DNA from: Thermofilaceae archaeon
Lineage (GTDB): Archaea > Thermoproteota > Thermoprotei > Thermofilales > Thermofilaceae
Direction of reading: 5' to 3'
DNA: 27,548 nucleotides
Assembly: GCA_027017025.1 (NCBI GenBank)
Contig: JALURH010000142.1
Coordinates: forward strand, 1-27,548
The notes beneath the pieces were generated by a model. It saw nothing but the letters and a program-made list of their open reading frames with translations, was not told the DNA's origin and did not search any database. The translations under genes and the position numbers were made by a program. Of this stretch, positions 6,848-13,937 are shown piece by piece; the stretch's first letter is position 1, and each line of letters starts with the position of its first letter.

Positions 6848-7063
6848 CTACATACCTCTTACCTCTTCTACTAGTTTCTCGTAGATAGCTTTTCTAGGCA
6901 GACCAATTGCTACTATGGAGTAAGGCTCTACATGCTTTTCCCTTATGATGGTTAGTAGCGCATCCGCAAACCAGTGTCTAGCCTGTAACTTTGGCGATGC
7001 TCGTTTCCCTCCCTTACTTCTCCTTGGACCTATGACATACTTATCAGAAAGATACCGTTCTCC
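6848..7063 (-). pseudogene. Orphan coding fragment of unrecognised family
   Basis: A 71-codon minus-strand frame is open between stops but has no ATG, GTG or TTG near its beginning. It reads RYLSDKYVIGPRRSKGG, a basic loop, then a helix QARHWFADALLTIIRE, and a strand-helix unit YSIVAIGLPRKAIYEKLVEEVRG before the stop at 6848-6850. The composition is that of a real globular protein. It directly abuts repeat copy B, whose conserved frame runs into it with a one-base shift, so both may belong to one broken gene. I do not recognise the family. Confidence 0.5.
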
Positions 7064-7165
7064 CTAACTGTGTTTTCATGTGTTTGATTGTAGTGGTTTA
7101 TGTTTGGTATGGTTGGGTTTATTATGGCTCTTTCTTCCCCAACCACCCTGTGGGAGCTTTGCTCT
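7051..7165 (-). repeat. Dispersed 115-bp repeat, copy B, ending in a hairpin
   Basis: This is the ungapped partner of 4435-4549. Most differences are C/T or G/A transitions and copy B is the more A/T-rich one. The reading frame conserved on the minus strand continues to a stop near 7018-7020. The proximal stem-loop (about 7152-7165) is GAGC-TTT-GCTC, so the hairpin is kept although its bases differ from copy A. A hairpin plus conserved frame suggests an insertion-element end rather than a random duplicate. Confidence 0.6.
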
Positions 7166-7312
7166 CCTCGGGTAATTGGGTTCATCTAGGGATTTATTAG
7201 CCTCTTATTTAGCTTCAAAGCCCAGATAAAATACATACAAGAACATCTATAAGCCTAAACAACATAAAAAGACACAATCTAATACAAAAAACCATAATTC
7301 AATGTTTTCAGC
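7166..7312. other. A/T-rich spacer downstream of repeat copy B
   Basis: A run of A-rich sequence (about 7240-7300) separates the repeat from the hydrolase gene that ends at 7313. I see no gene or RNA in it. Confidence 0.35.
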
Positions 7313-8047
7313 CTATTTCCGTGCTTCGTTATCCACACCCAATTTTAATACTTCTCCCATTCTCCTATACGATAGGATTATGGTTTCTGGATATTTTCCT
7401 TGAAGTTCTTCCTTAAATTTCTCAGATAAGAGAGAGTTGCCCCAGAGGTGGATAGGTATAGCATATCTTGGACGTATATGTAAGATAAAGTCTTCTGCTC
7501 CACCCCAGCCTGGGAGTTCTGGCTCAGCAACTATAAATGCAACATGTATCTTCTCTCTCATAATGATTGTTAACTCCTCCCAGAATACCTTTTCTACCTC
7601 AAACCTGATTTCCTCCGGCAGTGTAGGCCATAACCATTTAGCGTAGTCGCCCGAGTGGAACACCGATTTATCCCCTATGTTGACTAGATATGCTACGCCT
7701 TGATCCGTACTCCTATATGTTTTAATAACTAGGTCTTTGAATCGATAAGTCTTCCTCGGCTCTACGACTAGTATATTGTTTTGAGACCTATAGCCTGTAT
7801 CAACTGAAACTATAGTATATGTTTCTATACTCCCCAGATCTTTACCTATAATTTCTGGATTAAAGTGATCATAGTGACTATGTGAGAATAAAATAAAGAG
7901 CTTCCTATTGATGGAGTACCTTCTTACTATTTCATCAGCTTTATAAGACAATTCTCCCAGGAAATTGTAGGATGGGTAATCGAAAAGTAAGGAGTATTCG
8001 CCCGTAACTATTAGGAAACAGCTATGTGCAATATATACTGCCTCCAT
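7313..8047 (-). CDS. Metallo-beta-lactamase-fold hydrolase (UlaG-like)
   Basis: The product has 244 residues. It contains the metal-binding motif SHSHYDH (His56, His58, Asp60, His61), a second motif HSGDYAKW (His131, Asp134) and a late His in PIHLWG near the C-terminus. The opening IAHSCFLI with an early His is typical of the UlaG-like branch, which tends to act on phosphodiester or lactone substrates. No signal peptide is present, so it is cytosolic. It follows the Lrp/AsnC gene by 10 nt in the same direction and is probably co-transcribed, which ties it to amino-acid-responsive control. The substrate cannot be told from sequence. Confidence 0.82.
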   Translation of the reverse strand: MEAVYIAHSCFLIVTGEYSLLFDYPSYNFLGELSYKADEIVRRYSINRKLFILFSHSHYDHFNPEIIGKDLGSIETYTIVSVDTGYRSQNNILVVEPRKTYRFKDLVIKTYRSTDQGVAYLVNIGDKSVFHSGDYAKWLWPTLPEEIRFEVEKVFWEELTIIMREKIHVAFIVAEPELPGWGGAEDFILHIRPRYAIPIHLWGNSLLSEKFKEELQGKYPETIILSYRRMGEVLKLGVDNEARK

Positions 8048-8057
8048 GGTAATTATC

Positions 8058-8546
8058 CTACGTAGACACTTTATATTCTTGGAGTAGTATTTTTGTAGTC
8101 TCCTTAGCGGTATCTAAAATCACACACGTAAGTGTTTTCTCCACACCCTCTATCATCCTAAGCTTATCAACAACGAATTTCCCAAGCTCATCTACATCCC
8201 TTACCCTCACTTTCAGTATTATATCCCAGTTACCAGTAACTATATGAGCCTCCTGCACCTCTGGAAGCATAGCTATCTTCTTAACAACTTCTCTCTGAGT
8301 TATTTTCTTCCTTTCACCTACCTCGTAGGAGAAAGATACAAGTATGAAGGCAGAAGTCTTTAATCCAAGCTTCTTATAGTCGAGTATTGCCCTATAAGCT
8401 TTAATTAACCCAAGTTTCTCGAGTCTCTTTACCTTAGCATAGACCGTCGTTATTGGTGCATGAACTCTCTTAGCAAGTTTTTTAATGGTTATCTTACAGT
8501 TCTCCTGGAGCTCATCCAGTATTTGTAAATCTTTTTCATCAAGCAT
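8058..8546 (-). CDS. Lrp/AsnC family transcriptional regulator
   Basis: From ATG 8546 the product is 162 residues. Residues 1-60 are an AsnC-type winged HTH (LDEKDLQILDELQENCKI, then IKKLAKRVHAPITTVYAKVKRLEKLGLI). The rest is the RAM ligand-binding domain (TSAFILVSFSY ... VQEAHIVTGNWDIILKVRVRD ... GVEKTLTCVILDT). The GNWDIIL element matches the conserved G-x-x-D of the effector-binding region. Members form dimers and higher oligomers on DNA and respond to amino acids. The gene is divergent from an asparagine synthetase, and the shared control region carries a 14-nt exact inverted repeat with one arm at its own promoter. An in-frame GTG at 8552 is the alternative start. Confidence 0.9.
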   Translation of the reverse strand: MLDEKDLQILDELQENCKITIKKLAKRVHAPITTVYAKVKRLEKLGLIKAYRAILDYKKLGLKTSAFILVSFSYEVGERKKITQREVVKKIAMLPEVQEAHIVTGNWDIILKVRVRDVDELGKFVVDKLRMIEGVEKTLTCVILDTAKETTKILLQEYKVST

Positions 8547-8557
8547 AGTCACTCATG

Positions 8558-8571
8558 TAAAATATTCATAG
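8558..8571. promoter_or_regulatory. Candidate Lrp/AsnC operator, site 1 (autoregulatory)
   Basis: TAAAATATTCATAG lies 12 bases from the regulator's ATG and is the exact reverse complement of site 2. A TATA-like element for the regulator (about 8579-8588, minus strand) would place transcription start on or beside this site, so binding should block its own transcription. The repeat is seen; the function is inferred. Confidence 0.55.
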
Positions 8572-8660
8572 CTTCTATTAAGTATTATGATTATATTTGC
8601 TGGGAAGGAAGTATCCCCAAATATTGTCCCGTGAAAAGGATATAACCAAAACAAGAAGAT

Positions 8661-8674
8661 CTATGAATATTTTA
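8661..8674. promoter_or_regulatory. Candidate Lrp/AsnC operator, site 2
   Basis: CTATGAATATTTTA is the exact inverse of site 1. With the following TAG it is itself a partial palindrome (CTAT...ATAG). Its centre lies about 103 bp from that of site 1, close to ten helical turns, and about 98 bp upstream of the asnA start. This suits a regulator that bridges two sites or wraps DNA. Confidence 0.55.
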
Positions 8675-8705
8675 TAGAGGTAGGGTATGTTAACACTCAT
8701 TTTTT

Positions 8706-8742
8706 GTATTATATACTAGAGGCAGTAGAGAAAAAATTATAT
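8706..8742 (+). promoter_or_regulatory. Candidate promoter region of asnA
   Basis: Two A/T-rich elements could serve as TATA box: GTATTATATAC at 8706-8716 (start near 8737) or AAATTATATT at about 8733-8742 (start near 8764, leaderless at ATG 8766). Sequence alone does not choose between them. Confidence 0.4.
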
Positions 8743-8765
8743 TAGCTTATTAGGAAATCTTAGAT

Positions 8766-9710
8766 ATGCTTAGCCAGCTTGAGGATGTTGTTAGTTATCT
8801 AAAGCGAGAGGATTTGTTACCAATACTGAGGATACAGACCACAGTCATTAAGGCTATAGAAGACTTTATGGTTTCTAGAGGATTCGTCCAGTTAATGCCT
8901 GTAATAACATCTAGGTTTACAGACCCCCTTGGGCCAGACCCAGGTAGCTCTGTTATAGCATTACCTAAGATAAAGTACTATGATGAAGAATTAGTCTTAA
9001 CTCAAAGCATGATTCTACATAAACAGCTTGCCTTGTTAACTGGTGCTGAGAAGATATTCATTATGTCGCCTAACGTTAGGCTAGAGAATAGGGCTAGGAG
9101 AAGTAGTGGTAAACACCTATTTGAGTTTACACAAATGGATTTTGAGATTGCGTACGGGACAATGGAGGACGTTATGTCTCTTACAGAGGACCTGGTTAGG
9201 GAGGTTATCTCAAGAGTAGTAAAGGAAAGAAGGGAGGAGCTAGAGCTCCTAGGTAGGAAACTAGAGGTTCCGCCTAAGCCATTCAAGGTCTATACAACGC
9301 ATGAGCTAGAAGAGATGTATGGTAAAGATTGGGAGACCGCTGCTTCTCTCGACCATAAGTATCCATTCTGGGCTGTATGCTTTAAGAGAGAATTCTATGA
9401 TCGCGAAGACCCTGAGAGACCTGGGCACTACAGGAACTATGACTTGATATATCCTGAGGGCTTTGGAGAGGGATTATCTGGCGGCGAGAGAGAATGGGAG
9501 TATGATAGAATTACTATGAGGATTAAGAAAGATGGTTTAGATCCAAGTAGATACAGGGAGTATTTAGAGGTTGCTAGAAGAGGTTTACTTATCCCTAGTG
9601 CTGGCGCAGGTATAGGTATAGAGAGGTTAGTTAGGTTTATTGCAGGTACAAGGCATGTAGGTGATGTACAACCGTTTAGGAGAGTCCCGGGGGAGCCAGT
9701 TATCCTGTAG
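8766..9710 (+). CDS. asnA: Archaeal asparagine synthetase A (asparaginyl-tRNA synthetase-like)
   Basis: The product has 314 residues and is a class II aminoacyl-tRNA synthetase catalytic core without the N-terminal OB-fold anticodon-binding domain. Motif 2 is visible as SPNVRLENRARRSSGKHLFEF (about 101-121) followed by TQMDFE, and motif 3 as AGAGIGIERLVRFI (about 280-293). The GDVQPFRRVPG ending is the usual Asx-RS C-terminal element. Stand-alone proteins of this shape in archaea (AS-AR of Pyrococcus abyssi) make asparagine from aspartate, ammonia and ATP through an aspartyl-adenylate. The divergent Lrp/AsnC gene fits this role. A truncated AsnRS paralogue with another use is the alternative. 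Confidence 0.87.
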   Translation: MLSQLEDVVSYLKREDLLPILRIQTTVIKAIEDFMVSRGFVQLMPVITSRFTDPLGPDPGSSVIALPKIKYYDEELVLTQSMILHKQLALLTGAEKIFIMSPNVRLENRARRSSGKHLFEFTQMDFEIAYGTMEDVMSLTEDLVREVISRVVKERREELELLGRKLEVPPKPFKVYTTHELEEMYGKDWETAASLDHKYPFWAVCFKREFYDREDPERPGHYRNYDLIYPEGFGEGLSGGEREWEYDRITMRIKKDGLDPSRYREYLEVARRGLLIPSAGAGIGIERLVRFIAGTRHVGDVQPFRRVPGEPVIL

Positions 9711-9739
9711 CCCTTAATAAAGTATTTTTGTATCTCTCA

Positions 9740-10894
9740 TTAATGTTTCCCCTCATAGTATTTAAGCAGAGATACTAGGGAAGCAAAGATTAAGAGAGCT
9801 ATCGCCAACATAATATATGTTAAGCCATAGCCATAGTGCTCTGCTATGTATCCGGCTAGTATTGGTCCAGCCATCCAACCAAAGTTCTGGACTATACTTA
9901 TTGTTCCAAACGCTATACCATAGTTCTCTTTAGCAAAAATTTTAGAGATATAAGCGCTTCGTGGAGGAGCAGCCATAAGTGAGCCGTGCAGTACCACAAG
10001 TAACGCTATTGCTAGAGGATCCTTTACGAATATGAGTAATAGGAGAGCAGTAGCCCGAATTACTCCTACACTTATTAGTAGATTTAGGTCTCCCAGCTTA
10101 TCGGCTAGTGTCCCAGAATATATCCTCGAGAACATTGCCACAATATTCCTGGCTGTTAAAATAACCCCTAGGGTTATATAACTATATTTAAGTTCCTGTA
10201 TCACCCAGTACGATAGTATTGGTACAAATGCTGATACGGAAATGAAGAGGAAGAATGTTGCTGCTATAAGTATTAAAAACTCCCTGCTAAAGATGGTTCT
10301 CCTCTCCACTCTTTCTCCCCCTACCTTCTCCCCAACCCTTATCCTAGACATCGCTAAGAGACCTATAGAAGAAAGTATAGCTCCGGTAATGAAGACTATT
10401 CTTACACCTAAGTTATCAGCTATATATCCAGTAAATGCTGGGGAAATAACTGTTGGCATCATTCTAACAGTTAGGATTACGCCGAAGAGAGTAGCTGTGA
10501 GACTAGTTTCACTAGCGATAGTTGCTGTAGCTGACAGGAGGGTTGGTGTTTCAATACCTCTAGCTAGAGCATAGGTTACTAACCCTAGAGCTAAAACAAC
10601 CAGGTTATTTGCTGCGAAGAGCACTATAAATGATAGGGTTGTCGCCCCTAAGCTTAGAAGAAAAACTATTCTCTCCCCCATTTTATCTCTAATGTAGCCA
10701 CCTAGTATGCTGGAGAGAGCTCTGAAGAACGCCATAAGCGAGTATACTATACCTACCGTGAATACTGTGCCACCGAGATAGGCTATGTATGAAGGAATAA
10801 TAACGTTGATGTTAATTAAACTAGCTAAGGCTAGGATTAGAGAGACTGATGCTAACCAGCTTACCCCTCTCGGTAGCTTCCTGCTAAGCATCAT
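9740..10894 (-). CDS. Major facilitator superfamily transporter
   Basis: From ATG 10894 the product has 384 residues and about 12 membrane segments in two six-helix halves, with a basic cytoplasmic loop in the middle (SRIRVGEKVGGERVERRTIF). The MFS loop motif after TM2 is seen as GGYIRDKMGERIVF, and its counterpart in the second half as SGTLADKLGDLNLL. The family moves small solutes by ion coupling; the substrate is not evident. A TATA box (10936-10945) also permits a GTG start at 10918, which would add eight residues. The 3' end faces asnA with 29 bp between stops. It is divergent from the GT-C-like gene with a promoter region of about 100 bp. Confidence 0.88.
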   Translation of the reverse strand: MMLSRKLPRGVSWLASVSLILALASLININVIIPSYIAYLGGTVFTVGIVYSLMAFFRALSSILGGYIRDKMGERIVFLLSLGATTLSFIVLFAANNLVVLALGLVTYALARGIETPTLLSATATIASETSLTATLFGVILTVRMMPTVISPAFTGYIADNLGVRIVFITGAILSSIGLLAMSRIRVGEKVGGERVERRTIFSREFLILIAATFFLFISVSAFVPILSYWVIQELKYSYITLGVILTARNIVAMFSRIYSGTLADKLGDLNLLISVGVIRATALLLLIFVKDPLAIALLVVLHGSLMAAPPRSAYISKIFAKENYGIAFGTISIVQNFGWMAGPILAGYIAEHYGYGLTYIMLAIALLIFASLVSLLKYYEGKH

Positions 10895-10935
10895 TGAAGC
10901 GTTATCCAAATATAGCACAGGTATTTCTACTTTCG

Positions 10936-10945
10936 GTTTAAAGAT
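10936..10945 (-). promoter_or_regulatory. TATA box of the MFS transporter gene
   Basis: ATCTTTAAAC on the minus strand. Transcription would start near 10914-10916, just inside the GTG at 10918 and about 20 nt before ATG 10894, which favours the ATG. Confidence 0.45.
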
Positions 10946-10971
10946 ATTTCATCTTTTTTCATACTAAACTT

Positions 10972-10980
10972 GTTATATAC
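10972..10980 (+). promoter_or_regulatory. TATA box of the GT-C-like gene
   Basis: GTTATATAC is centred about 25 nt before GTG 11001, so the transcript should be leaderless. This supports GTG as the real start. Confidence 0.5.
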
Positions 10981-11000
10981 CTCTTTGGTTATAGTTACTC

Positions 11001-12383
11001 GTGAGTAGAAGAGACTTAGTTACCTCCTCTACACTATGTATAGCCGCCACAGTATTCTACTTATGGGTGCTCCTCAAGCCACCGCTTATTCCTGGAATCG
11101 ACGGCCCCTACTACCTTATACAGGTTGAAGCAATATTGGCTGGAAAGGGTATGGTTTATGGGGATCCACCACTAGTATTCTATGTAGCCTCTCTATTGGC
11201 TTTCATATTTGGAGATACAAGACTAGGGGTTAGCGTAGCTGTAGCGTTTTTCTGCGGGTTATCTAGTGTGCCTACCTACCTCCTAGCCAAGAAAATAACC
11301 GGGAACGAGGTAGCTGCAGTAGCTTCGGCTATAGTAGTATCTTTCTCGCCACAAATGGTTAGGATGGCTAGTGATTTGATGAAAAATGCTTCAGGGGTTT
11401 GCTTCCTGATGTTATCGATTTATTTCCTACATATCTCAGTCATAGATAAATCATTTAGGCATGCTATTATAGCTACTATCACTAGCTACCTAGCGTTCCT
11501 AACACACTCACTAGATTTCGCTTATACATTGCTGTATATTTTCTCTTATCTTATCATAGGACTCATAGTAGTTAAGGAGAAGAAGAAATTTCTTGGTGTA
11601 TGGTCTATAATCCCCCTCGTACTAGGTATTGTTGTAGGGATCTCAGCTTCCCTGTTTCCATGGCATTTCTCCGATATACATAAGGGTGTAGCATTCGTTA
11701 AAGATATACTCTTCCCCACAAGCGTTTCTAGGGGTAAGAGGGGGCCTGGGGGACCGCCTTCACCCATTCTTTCGCCAAGTTTTATGAGCGTTGGATACTC
11801 CATTCCATTTATTGTAGCTGGAATATTCCTCTTCGTCGATTCGTTCCCGGGCGAGAGGAAAAGGTTGAAGAAGGGTGAAACATTTATTATATTTGCTTCT
11901 ATAATTGGGGGCTTACTCGGTATTCTCCCAGCTCTACTTGGTTTACGTGAGTGGGCATGGAGATTTATGTTGATGGAGCATGTACCAGTAGGTATCCTCG
12001 CTGGAGTAATAGTTTCGAGAATAAAATCTAGGTACTCTGCAGCTGCACTAGCCGTAGTAATAATTATACCTATATTGGCTCAAACACTCCAAGTAGCTGA
12101 GTCTGTTAGACCAAGTATACCCTACGAGGGTTACCTTGATTTATTGGAGATAAAGGATATTATAGGCTACGGCTCCCCCTACGTTCCTAGATGTAGATTT
12201 AGTAGATACTGGTTCGAGTATATACTTGGTAGAAGAGAAATCAGTAAACCCAGGTATCTCCTTTACTGTCCCTACAATAAATACAAGAAGATGTTACAGC
12301 CCCCTTCTCCATCGCCACCTCCGGGTTCACGCCTCCTATTTAGAGGTAAGGTGGTTTGGCTATATGAACTGGGGGGAATGTAG
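11001..12383 (+). CDS. Polytopic membrane protein, probable GT-C glycosyltransferase
   Basis: The product has 460 residues and about ten membrane segments. After the first one comes an extracytoplasmic loop, PGIDGPYYLIQVEAILAGKG (Asp34), like the first loop of GT-C enzymes (PMT, ArnT and related), where an acidic residue is catalytic. DPPLVFYVASL then leads into TM2, as in those families. GT-C enzymes transfer sugars from lipid-linked donors to proteins or lipids on the outer face. A loop near 245-260 is rich in Gly and Pro, and the C-terminal tail contains a proline run followed by a strand-like end. No glycan cluster surrounds it. It might instead be an uncharacterised archaeal membrane family. 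Confidence 0.6.
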   Translation: MSRRDLVTSSTLCIAATVFYLWVLLKPPLIPGIDGPYYLIQVEAILAGKGMVYGDPPLVFYVASLLAFIFGDTRLGVSVAVAFFCGLSSVPTYLLAKKITGNEVAAVASAIVVSFSPQMVRMASDLMKNASGVCFLMLSIYFLHISVIDKSFRHAIIATITSYLAFLTHSLDFAYTLLYIFSYLIIGLIVVKEKKKFLGVWSIIPLVLGIVVGISASLFPWHFSDIHKGVAFVKDILFPTSVSRGKRGPGGPPSPILSPSFMSVGYSIPFIVAGIFLFVDSFPGERKRLKKGETFIIFASIIGGLLGILPALLGLREWAWRFMLMEHVPVGILAGVIVSRIKSRYSAAALAVVIIIPILAQTLQVAESVRPSIPYEGYLDLLEIKDIIGYGSPYVPRCRFSRYWFEYILGRREISKPRYLLYCPYNKYKKMLQPPSPSPPPGSRLLFRGKVVWLYELGGM

Positions 12384-12393
12384 GGAGTTCAGG

Positions 12394-13041
12394 TCATCTT
12401 TCTTCACCAAATATGAGTTTATAGTGTTTCCTTATAGCTTCGCTACGTGTTAACCCTTGTTCCATAAGTTTTCTTATCTCCTTCTCAAGTAGTTTCCGCC
12501 CACTATAAGAGCCCCAGAAGCTCTCATATCTCTCGCGGAGTAAATTATACATCTCTATCTCTTCTTGAAGTTCCTCCTTCAGTATTTTGATACTATCGTC
12601 AACTTTTGATAACTCCATTAAAAAGGTGTTTATGTTTTTACCAGCTTCTCCACCTCGCTCAACTAGCATGTAATGTTTGTCTCCATGGTATATGATAGCA
12701 ACCGTTTCTTTCTCTTTGAGGAAAGCGAATATCATACCCACTATTAAGGAAAAAAGGGACAATATAGCGGTAAAAGTTATCTGCGCTGAATACGTTACTC
12801 TTATATCTGCAGGTAATCTGAGGACATTTAATATCGTAGTGGATGCCATTATTAAACCAATTATGATTGCTATTGGAGAGAGATTTGTTAATATATGGGG
12901 CTTCTCTCTAAAAGCTATACATGAATAAGAATTCTCCTGTACCATCCACCCCCTAAGGATAAAAAACTTCTGAAAACTGACAAATATATCGCTACGTGTA
13001 AGAGATGATTCTATTCGAAGCTCCTCGATTTTTCCAGCCAT
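12394..13041 (-). CDS. Two-TM membrane protein with C-terminal coiled coil, unknown function
   Basis: The product has 215 residues and no family I recognise. Residues 1-50 are soluble (RSDIFVSFQKFFILRGWMVQE). Two membrane helices follow (about 52-72 and 86-109) with a short connecting loop. The rest is cytoplasmic or extracytoplasmic: a strand pair (VAIIYHGDKHYMLVERGG), a heptad-like charged helix (about 143-172, SKVDDSIKILKEELQEEIEMY), and an end GLTRSEAIRKHYKLIFGEER. The TATA box at 13067-13076 lies about 30 nt upstream of the ATG, so the mRNA is nearly leaderless. It converges with the GT-C-like gene, 10 bp apart. Confidence 0.7.
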   Translation of the reverse strand: MAGKIEELRIESSLTRSDIFVSFQKFFILRGWMVQENSYSCIAFREKPHILTNLSPIAIIIGLIMASTTILNVLRLPADIRVTYSAQITFTAILSLFSLIVGMIFAFLKEKETVAIIYHGDKHYMLVERGGEAGKNINTFLMELSKVDDSIKILKEELQEEIEMYNLLRERYESFWGSYSGRKLLEKEIRKLMEQGLTRSEAIRKHYKLIFGEER

Positions 13042-13066
13042 TATATTACTAATATCATTTCTAAAT

Positions 13067-13076
13067 GTTTAAAATT
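13067..13076 (-). promoter_or_regulatory. TATA box of the two-TM coiled-coil gene
   Basis: AATTTTAAAC on the minus strand, centred about 30 nt from ATG 13041. Confidence 0.45.
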
Positions 13077-13119
13077 TCCATGATTAACTAAGTATATTTA
13101 CCTAGGGCAAAGCTATGGG

Positions 13120-13875
13120 CTAAATATATTCCCCAGGTATATTATCTGGCTCAAAAGCTTTTTTAGGCCAGATACCAGCTTTCCTTAACTGTTCAACAAC
13201 ATGCGGGTATAGGAAAACATATTCTTCCTCTAACTCCTCCACCATTTCCCTATCCACATCATTTAAGCGAGTAACCAGGTAATCTATCCCCTTCCTGCTA
13301 CTGAAGGATAACATTACTGCTGGATGAACAGAAACTCCATAATCCAGGAGGTTTCTAAGAGATTGTAGTTGTAGCTCAAATGCCTCGGGTATAGCTCCAG
13401 TTAGCTTCGAGAATTCCTCAGGCGTCGCCCCCTTAATAGAAACCCTTACGTGTAGATTTCTAAATTTTGAGAGGGCTTTAGCATATGTTTTATCATAGCC
13501 TATGAGTATACCGTTTGTCTCCAAAATAAATGTATAATTAGTGTATTCGATGAATTCCAGCAAGGAGAGTAAATGATCTCTACTTATTGTTGGCTCATTA
13601 CCACTAATCCTGAGGAACCTATATCTCCGTTTCCTAGCTATCTTATCCAGCCTCCTAAAGACTTGGCTAGGAGTATAGAATCTCCCCTTCCTAGCTGGAT
13701 TATCCCTAGCGTAGCTCCCCCAACAGAAAACACACCTAAGGTTGCATCCAACACAGTCAGCCGTAGCTATACCGCCGTACCATCTACCTCCCCTAAACCT
13801 ATAATACTTTCTCTGGCTTCCAGATATTACTAGTCTCTGGATAGATTTCGAGAGAAGTACTGGGTCGTACACCAT
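13120..13875 (-). CDS. Radical SAM protein
   Basis: The product has 251 residues. The cluster motif is C44-NLR-C48-VF-C51, a CX3CX2C site for the 4Fe-4S cluster that cleaves S-adenosylmethionine, with an extra Cys41 just before it. The SAM-binding turn appears as RISGNEPT (about 89-96), a variant of GGEP. LETNG near residue 120 and RVSIKG near 143 are later strands of the partial TIM barrel. There is no SPASM-like cysteine cluster after the barrel, and the C-terminus is short (FEPDNIPGEYI). It resembles uncharacterised archaeal stand-alone radical SAM proteins. The gene for a DNA glycosylase lies 62 bp upstream in the same direction, so the two may be co-transcribed. The reaction is unknown. 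Confidence 0.85.
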   Translation of the reverse strand: MVYDPVLLSKSIQRLVISGSQRKYYRFRGGRWYGGIATADCVGCNLRCVFCWGSYARDNPARKGRFYTPSQVFRRLDKIARKRRYRFLRISGNEPTISRDHLLSLLEFIEYTNYTFILETNGILIGYDKTYAKALSKFRNLHVRVSIKGATPEEFSKLTGAIPEAFELQLQSLRNLLDYGVSVHPAVMLSFSSRKGIDYLVTRLNDVDREMVEELEEEYVFLYPHVVEQLRKAGIWPKKAFEPDNIPGEYI

Positions 13876-13937
13876 TATGTCACACTAGATATACCATAGG
13901 GTTCAAGATATAGGTAGCTAGTTATTCGAGGGTAAAA

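Noticed and set aside
12226..12453. 75-codon plus-strand frame at the end of the GT-C-like gene
   Set aside because: It overlaps the tail of that gene in another frame and the antisense of the next one.
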